Virus record (IMG/VR): IMGVR_UViG_3300042310_000427 | Location: 1 to 64,000 of that record | DNA from: a virus | Reading direction: 5' to 3' (one strand) | DNA: 64,000 nucleotides | Part shown: positions 43,701 to 51,921 of the stretch, one piece after another | How positions within the stretch are numbered: the first letter of the stretch is position 1 | Layout of the letters: every line of letters begins with the position of its first letter | Position numbers and translations under genes: made by a program | Notes under the pieces: generated by a model | Databases searched by the model: none | Seen by the model: only the letters and a program-made list of their open reading frames with translations | Told to the model about the DNA's origin: nothing

Positions 43701-46358
43701 TGGCAAGAAAAAGTACAAAACGAGATTGAAAAAGTAAAAGGCACATTGCCGGATGACATGAATCCTTATATGCAAAAGGATATAAGCATAGGTAGAGTAG
43801 AGAATACTATATCCGAAATGATGCAAAAGATTTTTGGCAAAAGATATGGTCAACTTAAAACAAACAAGAAGGGTGAAAAATCATTGTTTGAAAGAGCAGC
43901 CCAAGATAAAATAAGCCAAGAAGATTTAGATTTCTTTATGTATGTCCAACACGCAAAAGAGAGAAATGCAAGGGTTGAGGCAGCTAAAATAATAGAAAAA
44001 ACACAAGCAATACAAGAGGCTCAAGATAGATTAGCAGACCTTGTAACTCAAGACCAAACAAATCCATCAGTAAAAGCTCAGACTACTATGGCCAAACAAG
44101 CATTATCAGAGGCTCAATCAATGGCGATTGTTACAGATGGTAGTGGTATGAGTAACGAGGAAGCAGACAGGTTTATGCAAGAGTTTGAAAAGTCAGGTAA
44201 AGTGCCAAAACTTGAGGAGTACGCCAAAGAGTACAGAGAAACGGTAATTAAGCCAATGATTGACATGATGGAGGAAGGCAACTTATTAGATGCCGACCAA
44301 GCAGAAATGTTAAGAACTGGTATGGATAAAAAGACAGGTGTTAAATTTGATTACTATGTTCCATTAAAAGTAGAAAAAGAAGCATTAGAACAATCTCAAG
44401 GAACGGTTGCATCAGCAAGTCCAACATTACTTAATCCAATTAAATCTATAAAAGGAACATCAAAGTATGATTATGTAAAAAGGATTAGTCCAATAGCGCA
44501 ATCAATATCAGATTTCCAAGCAGCAGCAAAATCGGTAGAGGATAATAAAACCGCACAATCTTTATACAAATTAGTAAAAGAAAATCCTAATAAAGATATT
44601 TGGGAAATAGTATCACCAACCTTTATGCCTAATGCTGATGGTATTCCAATAAACCAAACAGCACAAGATGTAAAAGACAGTTCTATTCCGGTTAAAATTG
44701 ATGGCAAACTAAAATACATTAAATTAAACCATAAAGGATTAAGGGAAGCATGGATGAGAAAGCAATCAAATCCGGAATACATTTGGAGATTATTACTTAA
44801 TGTATTTAGAACATACAATAACTTTAAAAGAAAAGTATTGACACAATTCTCTCCTGAGTTTGCATTAGTGAATTTAATTAGGGATGTGCAAGATGCGGTG
44901 TTTAATAGCTCAGGTGTTGATATTCCATTCTTAGGGAAACAAATTATAGGTAACTTACCGAAAGCCAATGCAACAGCAGCAAAAGCGATATATGGTAACT
45001 TAGACCCTGATTCCGACATGGGCAAAACACTTGACCTATACCTTGCAAGTGGTGGTAAAATATCTTGGGCTAATTACAATGCAATAGAGGATGTTCAAAA
45101 AGAAATAGACCAAATGACTGCCAAGTTTAGTGATGACAAATCATTAGGGTATTATGGCAAGAATGTGTTTAACAAAGTGGTTGCTACAATAGGTTCATTT
45201 AACGAAACGGTTGAAACAGGAACAAGGCTTGCAACATTTAAAGCGTTAATAGATAATGGCATTACCCCTGAAAAGGCAGCATCAATATCCAAGAACATGA
45301 CTGTAAACTTTAATAAAAGAGGAACAGCCACACCATTATTAAACGCAGCTTATTTGTTTAGTAATGCAGGGATTCAATCAATATATGTAGGCGCAAAAGG
45401 ATTGGTAAAATCTAAAAAAACACAAAGATATGCAGCTTATATGATGCTAACAGGTGCAGCAATTCCATTTATACAACAAATGATGATAGCAGCAGTATCG
45501 GAAAGTGATGAGGAAGAAAAAGAATACAAGCAATTATTAACAGATGAGGATAATACTAACTTCATTGTTATACCAACTGGTAAAAAACAATTTTTAAGAA
45601 TATCCAAATCTTATGGTATGATAAAAGTGTTCTTAAATTCAGGACAAGAATTAGGTAGTGCAATGATTGATGGTAAGATTTCTGAACATTCAGCTAATAT
45701 TGTTTCAACAATACTAAGTGTAATTGACCCAATAGCAGGTAGCTCACAAAACACATTATCAGCAGTTGCACCTACCACATTAAGACCATTTGTAGAGGTA
45801 TTGATGTTAAATAGAAATTACCAAAATGCGCCTATTTATCCGGAAGATAGATTTGGGCCTGAATCAGCAGACTATTTAAAATTCTACCCTAAAACAGCAG
45901 ACTTTTATAAAAACTTTGCAGAAAACATGTATTTTAAATCAGGTAGCAACATTGATGTATCTCCCGAAACATTAGAATACATTGTAAATGATTTCTTTAG
46001 TGGTATATTCAGAACAGGGGAAAACTTTATAGTAGCAGGCTCACAACTTGCCCAAGGCAAAGAGGTTGACCCTAACAAAATACCATTCAAATCTAAATTT
46101 ATAGTAGATATGTCCGAGCAAGATTGGAGATACACTAAAGATTTCTGGACAATTTATAATAATTCTGAAAAGGTGTTATACCAAAAAGAAGAAATTGAGG
46201 AAGTGATTAAATTGGTAATGAAGCTTGATGCCAAAAGAATAAAAGAGAATGGTCCAGAGGCGGTTAAGGACATGCAAAAGAAAGTAGATTTAATCTACGA
46301 AGGCCAAGAAAAACTAAAAGAAAGAAAAGAAGCATTTGAAAAGAAACAACAAAACTAA
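37770..46358 (+). CDS. giant polyvalent protein (2862 aa) with ParB-like and LPD38-like domains
   Basis: Domains in order: two copies of a 33-residue repeat (LLQDFYAKYAPDQELSDERL and LLRDFYAKYAPDQEVTPERI) at the N-terminus; helical regions; Glu/Lys-rich linkers near 740-800; a ParB/sulfiredoxin-like segment about 970-1045 (VPISKIRITEQ, DLVEDIKKNGIKEPIVVEYD, YYVKNGNNRAAIAKELGITE); long coiled coil about 1490-1600; and at about 2360-2620 a block (FSPEFALVNLIRD, ETVETGTRLATFKALIDNGI, TVNFNKRGTATPLLNAAYLF, SNAGIQSIYVGAKGL) matching LPD38 of phage polyvalent proteins, with a hydrophobic stretch (YAAYMMLTGAAIPFIQQMMI). Such proteins are carried in the virion and enter the cell with the DNA. Roles of the domains are inferred. 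Confidence 0.75.
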   Translation: MPDRKKLLQDFYAKYAPDQELSDERLSAIDKKYGNNNEQLLRDFYAKYAPDQEVTPERIDAINKKYQLNTTPPTEPPIQKTGTYEPRNKVAEMLNQPTSQDIQREKRGIGTQKEVVSGTKAPEIKVKTEDVEKFIENKATESAYIGTKQEAEGKGLKNTLDLFPEKSDNIANYLNEESKVEYNFLKALENYGREVNELTARTGATGNPQTQADLQKAKFNKYKTQVELEKFTKQRNAKIDEAITLNENLINYLTAQGDSEEKIADAQKEIVRLQSQKENYLQNPDQKIMSVFSANKQEMDEFKVPGNTPRERVKNYALIVNRQIEEIDEKIKTKFPGEPLEKPSWTGGYKMATRSPELEVLWERKMKLTPKMQALAQVALVDRMPTKTTGGFIGSMFDAISKELLPDKMTQTNLKDLSIQDVGKIIEKNQIAMGLTDEMVKESAVKQTKELQTPTEFFSAEGMGNLFGTSLSMIPAFTLGNKATAAMKIPQMIRMARMASTTTKYGKYLVPTLKASQQGIEYAMAKPFLQQEELKDEANFLSGFLGAVLSKPVEKALSAKNIQSMIGSLFGEKAPIVVNQLTVLGNKVANGFGEYGSEVGETVGSIAQTYLETKNFAELKKSLNEQFGSLEPNMELFVGSVVMGFFMGSGTGIGDAAINKSKEVYAAMTPEQKKTADEILKQFKDDLEVSEVNAKRQEIAEGDAPPKVEEVTEVDLQNKQAAIEVIQSPTTSIKEKAEAAKIVRDIEAKEREVKITEKALEQGPLAEGEVVKEEVVETPKEEVVKETPMAEETKVGELVVTDEVKDIKDEVTDEKIGEKKYQSFSIDFEDGARAIGTIENGVASISGINAPKAEGSAIEPKRGTKTYERVISKLKESGVKTISVKLQSTDSEKAIDKLVEKGILTNPRDIRGGSFNQRPTTFDISEQPTTPKEVTPITPKAGSVGVGGDVTEAEKMQFGAGYKDYNFKKENVPISKIRITEQPSLSERKDLVEDIKKNGIKEPIVVEYDKESDTYYVKNGNNRAAIAKELGITEVPTIIAEYKKQSLKETPKEVTPTTPILKEEGKIEDKIEEAPKEVVEAKVEGVKIAKTNNINGYEFTDTPSLKDVIVKTVPKENLVTVESDIFLTENKNSLAEGVKNEGGGWYSMKQNAGAEVFLYNDITKEGVVLTEKKGGTMGVVVQDFIKNNSREAATTTQNKPSQTPLSEQKGQNKVETPKKESLKEQKPKAKAEIKAEKEAEIKDRLLDRLAAYNSLSTYQQNTQKNRDEIVDIFGVASKYKFTIADANVKSTKQSKKYELFKDGKKQTRTKVATETTKATPEQVKVAERLIDKDMVTMWDGSPYTPHLDAVSYGITWQQIRKGEQDIKNGKVDSVPARKLIEVLNQIEADGMVNLVSGSGSMMQRDGYKLSEARQANREIPELTDEDIAEINANEDALAKEYDEWFESLSEEEQINILEENENRNQNEIEQSPESREGKKDVSNEKDGTRESLQEKVAEAEKDLKSAQNKLSKARQSQDEIGKEQQVNIFGNKPADNKLFGADVSIAEKQIKKLQDEVDAAKENLDKAKAELDNVVPANQMQMGLEGESETADPLKNVENTAKALEGIDNFKERFLEFFAPIVNNIKKELPKFAGKDKSAKIVVINKGGFIGDPITFYRNGKLYKGQTKEVKQTIKSRADGKPTQQEINEALSKIDDKNLFNVVVSNEFGDVVLRGDLVVSPKEVSIEDAQAELDILNESKAFASEKILNTPQGISEAYHKAKADGSNPKLVQAVEDAVSQSTEQALKDTIAKELNKSANELGSFNIGSTKLWLSMAKLMGLYSKKGVTKFGDFIKATGYKATSALKSLWDAIRNRKQTTISKSVKNAKLRTLNARVLFYEALIGVDPLADGQTQLDDIKNTIATYKTLAIHANKNEVQDVINAVDALSDLYIELSADLNTVKDKIASQAANGQQAIELKEDLTTVGKLIESFADDFKWQEKVQNEIEKVKGTLPDDMNPYMQKDISIGRVENTISEMMQKIFGKRYGQLKTNKKGEKSLFERAAQDKISQEDLDFFMYVQHAKERNARVEAAKIIEKTQAIQEAQDRLADLVTQDQTNPSVKAQTTMAKQALSEAQSMAIVTDGSGMSNEEADRFMQEFEKSGKVPKLEEYAKEYRETVIKPMIDMMEEGNLLDADQAEMLRTGMDKKTGVKFDYYVPLKVEKEALEQSQGTVASASPTLLNPIKSIKGTSKYDYVKRISPIAQSISDFQAAAKSVEDNKTAQSLYKLVKENPNKDIWEIVSPTFMPNADGIPINQTAQDVKDSSIPVKIDGKLKYIKLNHKGLREAWMRKQSNPEYIWRLLLNVFRTYNNFKRKVLTQFSPEFALVNLIRDVQDAVFNSSGVDIPFLGKQIIGNLPKANATAAKAIYGNLDPDSDMGKTLDLYLASGGKISWANYNAIEDVQKEIDQMTAKFSDDKSLGYYGKNVFNKVVATIGSFNETVETGTRLATFKALIDNGITPEKAASISKNMTVNFNKRGTATPLLNAAYLFSNAGIQSIYVGAKGLVKSKKTQRYAAYMMLTGAAIPFIQQMMIAAVSESDEEEKEYKQLLTDEDNTNFIVIPTGKKQFLRISKSYGMIKVFLNSGQELGSAMIDGKISEHSANIVSTILSVIDPIAGSSQNTLSAVAPTTLRPFVEVLMLNRNYQNAPIYPEDRFGPESADYLKFYPKTADFYKNFAENMYFKSGSNIDVSPETLEYIVNDFFSGIFRTGENFIVAGSQLAQGKEVDPNKIPFKSKFIVDMSEQDWRYTKDFWTIYNNSEKVLYQKEEIEEVIKLVMKLDAKRIKENGPEAVKDMQKKVDLIYEGQEKLKERKEAFEKKQQN

Positions 46359-46374
46359 CTAAACATTATATTTG
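46346..46374 (+). promoter_or_regulatory. candidate ACAACC-type promoter for the second fibre cluster
   Basis: ACAACA (46346-46351) lies exactly 28 bases before the last G of TATATTTG (46367-46374), five of six matching ACAACC. The gene at 46385 follows by 11 bases, so its leader is very short. Confidence 0.55.
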
Positions 46375-46384
46375 CGAGTAACAA

Positions 46385-47785
46385 ATGATAAGACTTAACA
46401 CCCCTATAGAATCTATTGTAATTAATCTCCAATCAGCAGGGGAAATTAACTATAACATACAATATGTATTTGTAAGGAATGGTGTTACATTAAATAAATC
46501 AGTTGAAGGAATACTTACCACAAGCGGACAACACCAAGTTTTAATCAATGATTACTCAAGTGGATATTTTGATATTACCTATCTGAATATTACTAACATT
46601 GACCCGGCACAGAATTACATAAGTGTCCTTAAAAAAACAAATGTCAATGAAACTAATCTTACCTCAGAGGCAATAGGACTTAAAAACAGAGAGTGTATTG
46701 AGTTTACCTCAGAAAGTGGATTTAAGACATTAGATCAAAACGGTAGTTTTAAAACAATTACTTCAAGTGTAGCAGCAGATGGTGATGTTCAAAATAGCGA
46801 TATGTCTTACATGGCAACCGTTCCAAGTGCTGGAAGCTTAACATTGCCAGATAGCCAAATAAATGTAAATGGTATTGATGAAGGAGATGTTGTAAGTGTT
46901 AAAACTATTGATGTCAATTTAACAGATGGTGTAAATCCGGTAGTTCCAAGTGCAATAAGCTTAGTGGGAAATACTCTTGAATTGACAGTATTATCATCAG
47001 GAGGGGGCGATGTTGATGTTGAAATAAATGGCGTTCCTTATGATACTATAACAGCCCCTGCAACAGTGGATGTTCCTGTAATAAATAGTGCATCAACACC
47101 TGTTGGTACAATTGTAGGAATAAATGTTGAAATAGGAAATAGTACAGCAGTAATTAAAAATAGCGCAGGAACAACAATTAAAACAGAGGCAATACCGGCA
47201 GCAACTTCCGAAAATATAACTATAATCAATAGTACAGTCAATGTTAGAAAAAGTGATGCTACATTGATAAGTGCAGTTACTGTACTTGCAGAAGGTTCAG
47301 CAAACTATAATGTTGCAGACAGTACCGCAGTTATTAAGAATAGCGCAGGAACGACTCTTAAATCTGAGGGAATACTTGCAGCTACATCAGAAAACATTAC
47401 TATTAATGATTCAACGGCAGTTATAAAAGACTCCGCAGGAACGACATTAAAATCCGAAAACATACTTGCAGAGGCATCGGAAAATATCACAATAAATGAT
47501 AGTGTAGCGGTATTAAAAGATACTGCAATGGTAACTCTTGATACAGTAAATATTTTAGCAGAAGATACTGAAAACATTGTATTAGATGATTTCAATGTGG
47601 AGGTAGAGGACCCTTTAGGGAGTGTTATTTTAACTGATAGTTATTTAGCATACTCTATGAATACTCTTAATTTAACTGCCCTTTCAAATGCCAATGTAGT
47701 AATTGGAAGTGCAACATCAATAACAATAAGCGCAACTGCACCATTAACACCTACACTAGGCGATATATGGTTTCAACCTAATTAA
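46385..47785 (+). CDS. repeat-rich tail fibre or adhesin protein
   Basis: 466 aa. N-terminal 120 residues beta-rich; about 155-215 a module (TLPDSQINVNGIDEGDVVSV, TIDVNLTDGVNPVVPSAISL) almost matching one in the gene at 50773; then from about 250 to 405 some five copies of a roughly 29-residue unit of the form D-S-T-A-V-I-K-N-S-A-G-T-T-L-K-S-E-x-I-L-A-x-x-S-E-N-I-T-I. Repeats of this type make long beta fibres. The nearest-neighbour copies differ by few residues, consistent with recent expansion. Confidence 0.6.
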   Translation: MIRLNTPIESIVINLQSAGEINYNIQYVFVRNGVTLNKSVEGILTTSGQHQVLINDYSSGYFDITYLNITNIDPAQNYISVLKKTNVNETNLTSEAIGLKNRECIEFTSESGFKTLDQNGSFKTITSSVAADGDVQNSDMSYMATVPSAGSLTLPDSQINVNGIDEGDVVSVKTIDVNLTDGVNPVVPSAISLVGNTLELTVLSSGGGDVDVEINGVPYDTITAPATVDVPVINSASTPVGTIVGINVEIGNSTAVIKNSAGTTIKTEAIPAATSENITIINSTVNVRKSDATLISAVTVLAEGSANYNVADSTAVIKNSAGTTLKSEGILAATSENITINDSTAVIKDSAGTTLKSENILAEASENITINDSVAVLKDTAMVTLDTVNILAEDTENIVLDDFNVEVEDPLGSVILTDSYLAYSMNTLNLTALSNANVVIGSATSITISATAPLTPTLGDIWFQPN

Positions 47786-47802
47786 AATAAATAAAATAAT
47801 AT

Positions 47803-48219
47803 ATGGCAACTTTCAACAAATTCAACGCCTTTGTGGCAGACTTAGCAAATGGGGTTCATAATCTCGGAACAAATCAATTAGTAGTAGCATTATCAAATAG
47901 CGCACCAAGCGCAACAGATGCAACACTAACTGCAATCACACAAATATCTTACACAGGTTTAAGTACAAGAAACATCACAACAACTTCAAGCACACAGACT
48001 TCGGGTTTGTATTCTTTGGTGTTAGTAGATTTAGTTCTTACTGCATCGGGTGCAATTCCTACTTTTAGATATGTGGTTATTTACAATGATACTCCAACAT
48101 CACCTGCCGACCCATTGATAGGATGGTATGACTATGGTGTAGGTGGTGTAACTATGGCTAATGGAGATACATTTACAATCGACTTTACAGACGCTCAAAA
48201 ATTAATAGAAATTTCTTAA
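47803..48219 (+). CDS. conserved phage structural protein (138 aa)
   Basis: MATFNKFNAFVADLANGVHN then LGTNQLVVALSNSAPSATDA; this opening (F-N-x-F-x-x-D-L-A-x-G-V-H-N-L) is frequent in phages with repeat-rich tails, whose function is not settled. Beta-rich, no signal. It may be a small fibre-associated or decoration protein. Confidence 0.6.
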   Translation: MATFNKFNAFVADLANGVHNLGTNQLVVALSNSAPSATDATLTAITQISYTGLSTRNITTTSSTQTSGLYSLVLVDLVLTASGAIPTFRYVVIYNDTPTSPADPLIGWYDYGVGGVTMANGDTFTIDFTDAQKLIEIS

Positions 48220-48229
48220 TTAAATATTT

Positions 48230-48661
48230 ATGGCAGACAATATAGGATATACCCCAGGAACAGGCGCAACGATTGCAGCCGATGAAATAGGAGGCGTACT
48301 TCATCAACGAGTAAAAATAGGAGTAGGTGCAGATGGTACTGCAACAGATGTAAGCAGTAACAACCCAATGCCTATAATGGCTTATGGTGAATTAGTTGAA
48401 GCGATTGAAGCTATGCGAATGGCAATTCAATCACTCAATAGAACAATAGGATTAGCACAAGTCAACCCACTTACAGGTCGTATGTTGGTAGATGGTTCGG
48501 GTGTTACTCAACCAATATCGGGTTCGGTAACTGCCAATCAGGGCGGTACTTGGAACATCACCAACCTTGCAACTATTGGAGGCCAGAATGCCAACTCACA
48601 AATACAATCATTCGAAAGAATGACGGCAGACAATTTAAGAAGAAATATAATCGTAACATAA
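48230..48661 (+). CDS. conserved phage protein (143 aa), fibre cluster
   Basis: MADNIGYTPGTGATIAADEI then GGVLHQRVKIGVGADGTATD; a segment VSGSVTANQGGTWNI-like (ISGSVTANQGGTWNITNLAT) near 100-120. This pattern recurs in virion proteins of many phages of environmental bacteria, usually beside a kelch-like or fibre gene as here. Function unknown. Confidence 0.6.
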   Translation: MADNIGYTPGTGATIAADEIGGVLHQRVKIGVGADGTATDVSSNNPMPIMAYGELVEAIEAMRMAIQSLNRTIGLAQVNPLTGRMLVDGSGVTQPISGSVTANQGGTWNITNLATIGGQNANSQIQSFERMTADNLRRNIIVT

Positions 48662-48672
48662 TAAAAAAAATC

Positions 48673-50106
48673 ATGGCAACTACAAACGGCAACAGAAAAT
48701 TATTAGATTTAAAAAGATGGGAGCAAGTCACTCCCGCTCCCGCTGCAACAACCGCAGGTTCATTCATTGCATCTTCACGTCATTTCAAACAACAACAATT
48801 GTATGTGAGAGGAACAACCGAAGCGTATCTTTACAACCCAACCGAAGATGGATGGGTGCAAATACCATCCCCTGCTCTTGCGGGGACTTTGGTAGCAGGT
48901 TCGTCAGGCGTAGCAGGGGCATGGTCAACAGGTACAACGGTTGGTGCTGCATCGCTAACTGCAACGGGTGGCACAACATCTACAATTGTAACCAACCAAA
49001 CATTGGCACGTTCAATAGCTGGTTACAAAATACATATCCTTTCAGGGCCAAACGCAGGAGTTACTCTTGACATTGTTTCTAACACAATAGGAGCAACAGC
49101 CACTATTACCGTAGCTGCACAGGCATCTGCATTTACTGCATCAACCGTATATCGTTTATGTACGCCTGTTTGGTATGTTCTAGGGTCAGGTACACTTGCA
49201 TCGGGTTCTTTCAAAAAATACGATTTTGCAACGAACACTTGGACAACTCTTGTAAACACAGGATTGCCTGCAACCATTGGAACAGATGGCAAAATGATTA
49301 GCACTCCTTCATTTTTGAACAATGATTATGAAGTTTTTGCAACAGGAACAGCAACAAGTGCAACTGGTACTACGTTGGTCAATTCAGCGAAAGGATGGGC
49401 AACTAACCAATGGGCGAATTATCAAGTAAGAATTGTATCAGGTACAGGTGCAGGTCAAATTAGGTCAATTACTTCTAACACAGGAACTACCTTAACCGTT
49501 CCTACTTGGACAACCACACCCGATGCAACTTCGGTTTATAACATAGAGGGTAATGATGACTTCCTTTACTACATGGGTAACAACGCAGTAACTCTTTATC
49601 GTTATTCAATTTCGGCAAACACTTGGAGTACGCTATCACCAACGGCTGCAAGAGCAGCAGCACCTACAACTGGTATGTCTGGTCATTGGATATATGGTGA
49701 AACGAATACAGATTGGATAGCTGAAAATGCAATTATAAACGGGCGTAGGATTTATTCATTTCGAGGTGCAGCAGGTGCAGTTTTGGATTACTATGATATA
49801 GCTGCTAACACTTGGGTATCAGGTGTTTTATATTCTCCTGCAACTGAAACATTTTCAACAGGCACAAAATACACTTATATCAACGATAAGATATACATTC
49901 AAAAAGATGCAAGTAACAGGTGGTTTGAATATGACATTGCAGACCAAAACATGATGGGATGGACTACAATGCCTGTTGTGCAAGGTACTGCAATTGTTGG
50001 TGATACTTGTTTTGATGCAACATATTACGATGGTGCAACAGAGATACATTATGTGTATATGCTTGTAAATTCATCCACTCTTATGTACAGACAAATGGTA
50101 ATCTAA
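48673..50106 (+). CDS. kelch-like / beta-propeller receptor-binding candidate
   Basis: 477 aa starting MATTNGNRKLLDLKRWEQVT; the frame is open upstream to 48550 within the previous gene. Repeated Y-x-x-x-x-N-T-W units (KYDFATNTWTTL, RYSISANTWSTL, YYDIAANTWVSG, WFEYDIADQNM) are kelch-type blade motifs. Two inserted units around 130-180 and 250-300 share S-G-x-x-A-G-x-x-x-x-I-x-S-N-T. The fold suggests a surface-exposed binding protein. Confidence 0.6.
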   Translation: MATTNGNRKLLDLKRWEQVTPAPAATTAGSFIASSRHFKQQQLYVRGTTEAYLYNPTEDGWVQIPSPALAGTLVAGSSGVAGAWSTGTTVGAASLTATGGTTSTIVTNQTLARSIAGYKIHILSGPNAGVTLDIVSNTIGATATITVAAQASAFTASTVYRLCTPVWYVLGSGTLASGSFKKYDFATNTWTTLVNTGLPATIGTDGKMISTPSFLNNDYEVFATGTATSATGTTLVNSAKGWATNQWANYQVRIVSGTGAGQIRSITSNTGTTLTVPTWTTTPDATSVYNIEGNDDFLYYMGNNAVTLYRYSISANTWSTLSPTAARAAAPTTGMSGHWIYGETNTDWIAENAIINGRRIYSFRGAAGAVLDYYDIAANTWVSGVLYSPATETFSTGTKYTYINDKIYIQKDASNRWFEYDIADQNMMGWTTMPVVQGTAIVGDTCFDATYYDGATEIHYVYMLVNSSTLMYRQMVI

Positions 50107-50120
50107 AATAATAATATACA

Positions 50121-50789
50121 ATGTTACTAACCTTACTGCAAAATAGTGGAACATCTCCAACTGCATACACCATTTCATGCAGTAAGGTTACTTATGCCTT
50201 AACGGGAAAAGATGCTACATTAACATTTTCGGCAGGTTCAATTAGTTATTCAATAACTGCAAGTAAAGGCACTTATACTCTAAGTGGTAAAGACGCAGAA
50301 TTTAGGGTAGGTAGAACAATATCATCCGAAAAAGGAGTTTATAGTTTAACAGGCAAAGATGCAGACTTTAAAGTAGGTAGAAGTATTGCCTCCGAAAAAG
50401 GAACATTTACTTTAAGTGGTAAAGTTGCAGAGTTTAAAGTAGGAAGAACTATATCAAGTGAGAAAGGTGTTTATACTTTAAGTGGAAAAGTTGCTGATTT
50501 CAAAGTAGGTCGCACTATTGGATTAACTAAAGGTGTATTTTCTTTAACAGGCAAAGATGCTAATTTAATTTACGGAGGAACAAGTGTAAGTTATAATATT
50601 TCAGCAAATAAAACTACATACGATTTAATTGGAAATTATGTATCTTTGAAATTAAATTTTACCCAAGCAATAACTTATGTAAGTCCAAATTTTGTTTTAG
50701 GTAGAATAAGAGTTTACAATGGCACTATATGGCAAGATGTGATAACATATCAATATAAAAATAATAAATGGAATGGCTTTACCAAATAA
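50121..50789 (+). CDS. short-repeat fibre protein
   Basis: 222 aa. About seven copies of a 22-23-residue unit (G-T/V-Y-T/S-L-S/T-G-K-D/V-A-E/D-F-K-V-G-R-T-I-S-S-E-K) fill residues 20-160. The final 50 residues (VLGRIRVYNGTIWQDVITYQ) form a non-repeated tip. Repeat units this similar suggest recent duplication. A structural fibre extender is likely. Confidence 0.55.
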   Translation: MLLTLLQNSGTSPTAYTISCSKVTYALTGKDATLTFSAGSISYSITASKGTYTLSGKDAEFRVGRTISSEKGVYSLTGKDADFKVGRSIASEKGTFTLSGKVAEFKVGRTISSEKGVYTLSGKVADFKVGRTIGLTKGVFSLTGKDANLIYGGTSVSYNISANKTTYDLIGNYVSLKLNFTQAITYVSPNFVLGRIRVYNGTIWQDVITYQYKNNKWNGFTK

Positions 50790-51921
50790 CAAATTAACGA
50801 TAATAACGGATAATCCAATTTGCGCAAATGCTTCAGTAGAAAATAGCAATGCTAGTTATTCTACAATAGTTGCAAGTGGTGGATTACTTACATTGCCGGA
50901 CCAACAAATAAACATAAACTCAGTAGATGAGGGAGATATACCAAGTGTAGGTACTATAGATATTGATTTGTCAGATGGTGTTAATCCTGTTACTCCTACA
51001 AGTGTTACAATTACAGGTAGAACTATTGATATAGTTGTGCCAACAGGTGCAGGTTCTTTTGATGTAAATTTAGTTGATAGATTTGGCAACAATTTAGGAA
51101 CTAAAGCAGTAACTGCAAATGCTAATTGGGATTTAAGAACATTAACACCTTTTGATTGGGCTGATATATTTTTAACAAATGCAACAGGAAGTTATACAAG
51201 TGGAGAGCAACAAGCTATTATCGATGCAGTTGATGATTGGTTTACTTCAGGAGTTTGGGAAAGAAGGAGAGCTATTTATTTATTTACAGGTAAAAATGCT
51301 TTTGATAATTCTTTAAATTTAAAATACCCTTTTAATAGCAATAATACAGATAATTTAGTATTTGCAGGAAGTCCTACACATAACTCAAACGGGGTTACAT
51401 TTTCTGCTACAAGTGCAGCATTAATTAATATAAATAGTATTATGTTAAATGTACAAAATACAAATTTCTTTATTTATTCAAGAACTAATAGTCTGCCGAC
51501 AGGATTGGCATTTGATTTAGTAACTGCTAATGTTAGTTCAAATCAAACTTATATAGGACTAAGAGATAACAATACAAATAGATGTTTTTTTGCTTTTAAT
51601 GGGAATATAAATGTAAGTGGTACAAATACAGATAGCAGAGGTGGTTATCATACTAATGCAATTGCAGGAACAAATGCAAGTAAATTTGTTAAGAACGGAA
51701 ACACAGGAAGTCCATTATTAACATTAACTGCGGGAACAGGAATTAGTGCATCAACATTTGGATTAGGTGGTGCAGTTAATGAGATATTTACAGTAACTTC
51801 CCCTACTTCAAGAAATTATGCAGGATTAGCAGTTGGGTTGAGTCTAACAGACACGCAAATGCAAGATGATTATACAATTTGGCAACAATTCCAAACAGAT
51901 TTTAATGGTAGACAAGTATGA
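50773..51921 (+). CDS. putative adhesin / receptor-binding fibre protein
   Basis: 382 aa. Starts within the end of the previous gene. Residues 30-90 (TLPDQQININSVDEGDIPSV, TIDIDLSDGVNPVTPTSVTI) nearly copy a module of the gene at 46385, probably a shared attachment segment. About 165-380 is a compact beta domain (NLVFAGSPTHNSNGVTFSAT, YIGLRDNNTNRCFFAFNGNI, NEIFTVTSPTSRNYAGLAVG) of a lectin-like (LamG-like) kind. A carbohydrate-binding tip is plausible. Confidence 0.6.
   Translation: MALPNNKLTIITDNPICANASVENSNASYSTIVASGGLLTLPDQQININSVDEGDIPSVGTIDIDLSDGVNPVTPTSVTITGRTIDIVVPTGAGSFDVNLVDRFGNNLGTKAVTANANWDLRTLTPFDWADIFLTNATGSYTSGEQQAIIDAVDDWFTSGVWERRRAIYLFTGKNAFDNSLNLKYPFNSNNTDNLVFAGSPTHNSNGVTFSATSAALININSIMLNVQNTNFFIYSRTNSLPTGLAFDLVTANVSSNQTYIGLRDNNTNRCFFAFNGNINVSGTNTDSRGGYHTNAIAGTNASKFVKNGNTGSPLLTLTAGTGISASTFGLGGAVNEIFTVTSPTSRNYAGLAVGLSLTDTQMQDDYTIWQQFQTDFNGRQV

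Noticed and set aside
37770-46358. Many long open frames on the opposite strand of the giant gene
   Set aside because: Their Ser/Leu/Phe/Thr-rich composition is what the antisense strand of AT-rich, Lys/Glu-rich coding DNA gives; they have no promoters.
48550-48672. Extension of the kelch-like gene
   Set aside because: The added residues are the shifted frame of the previous gene, and the natural ATG at 48673 directly starts the conserved region.
46385-50789. CRISPR-like repeats
   Set aside because: The repeats are in-frame protein repeats without unique spacers of constant length.
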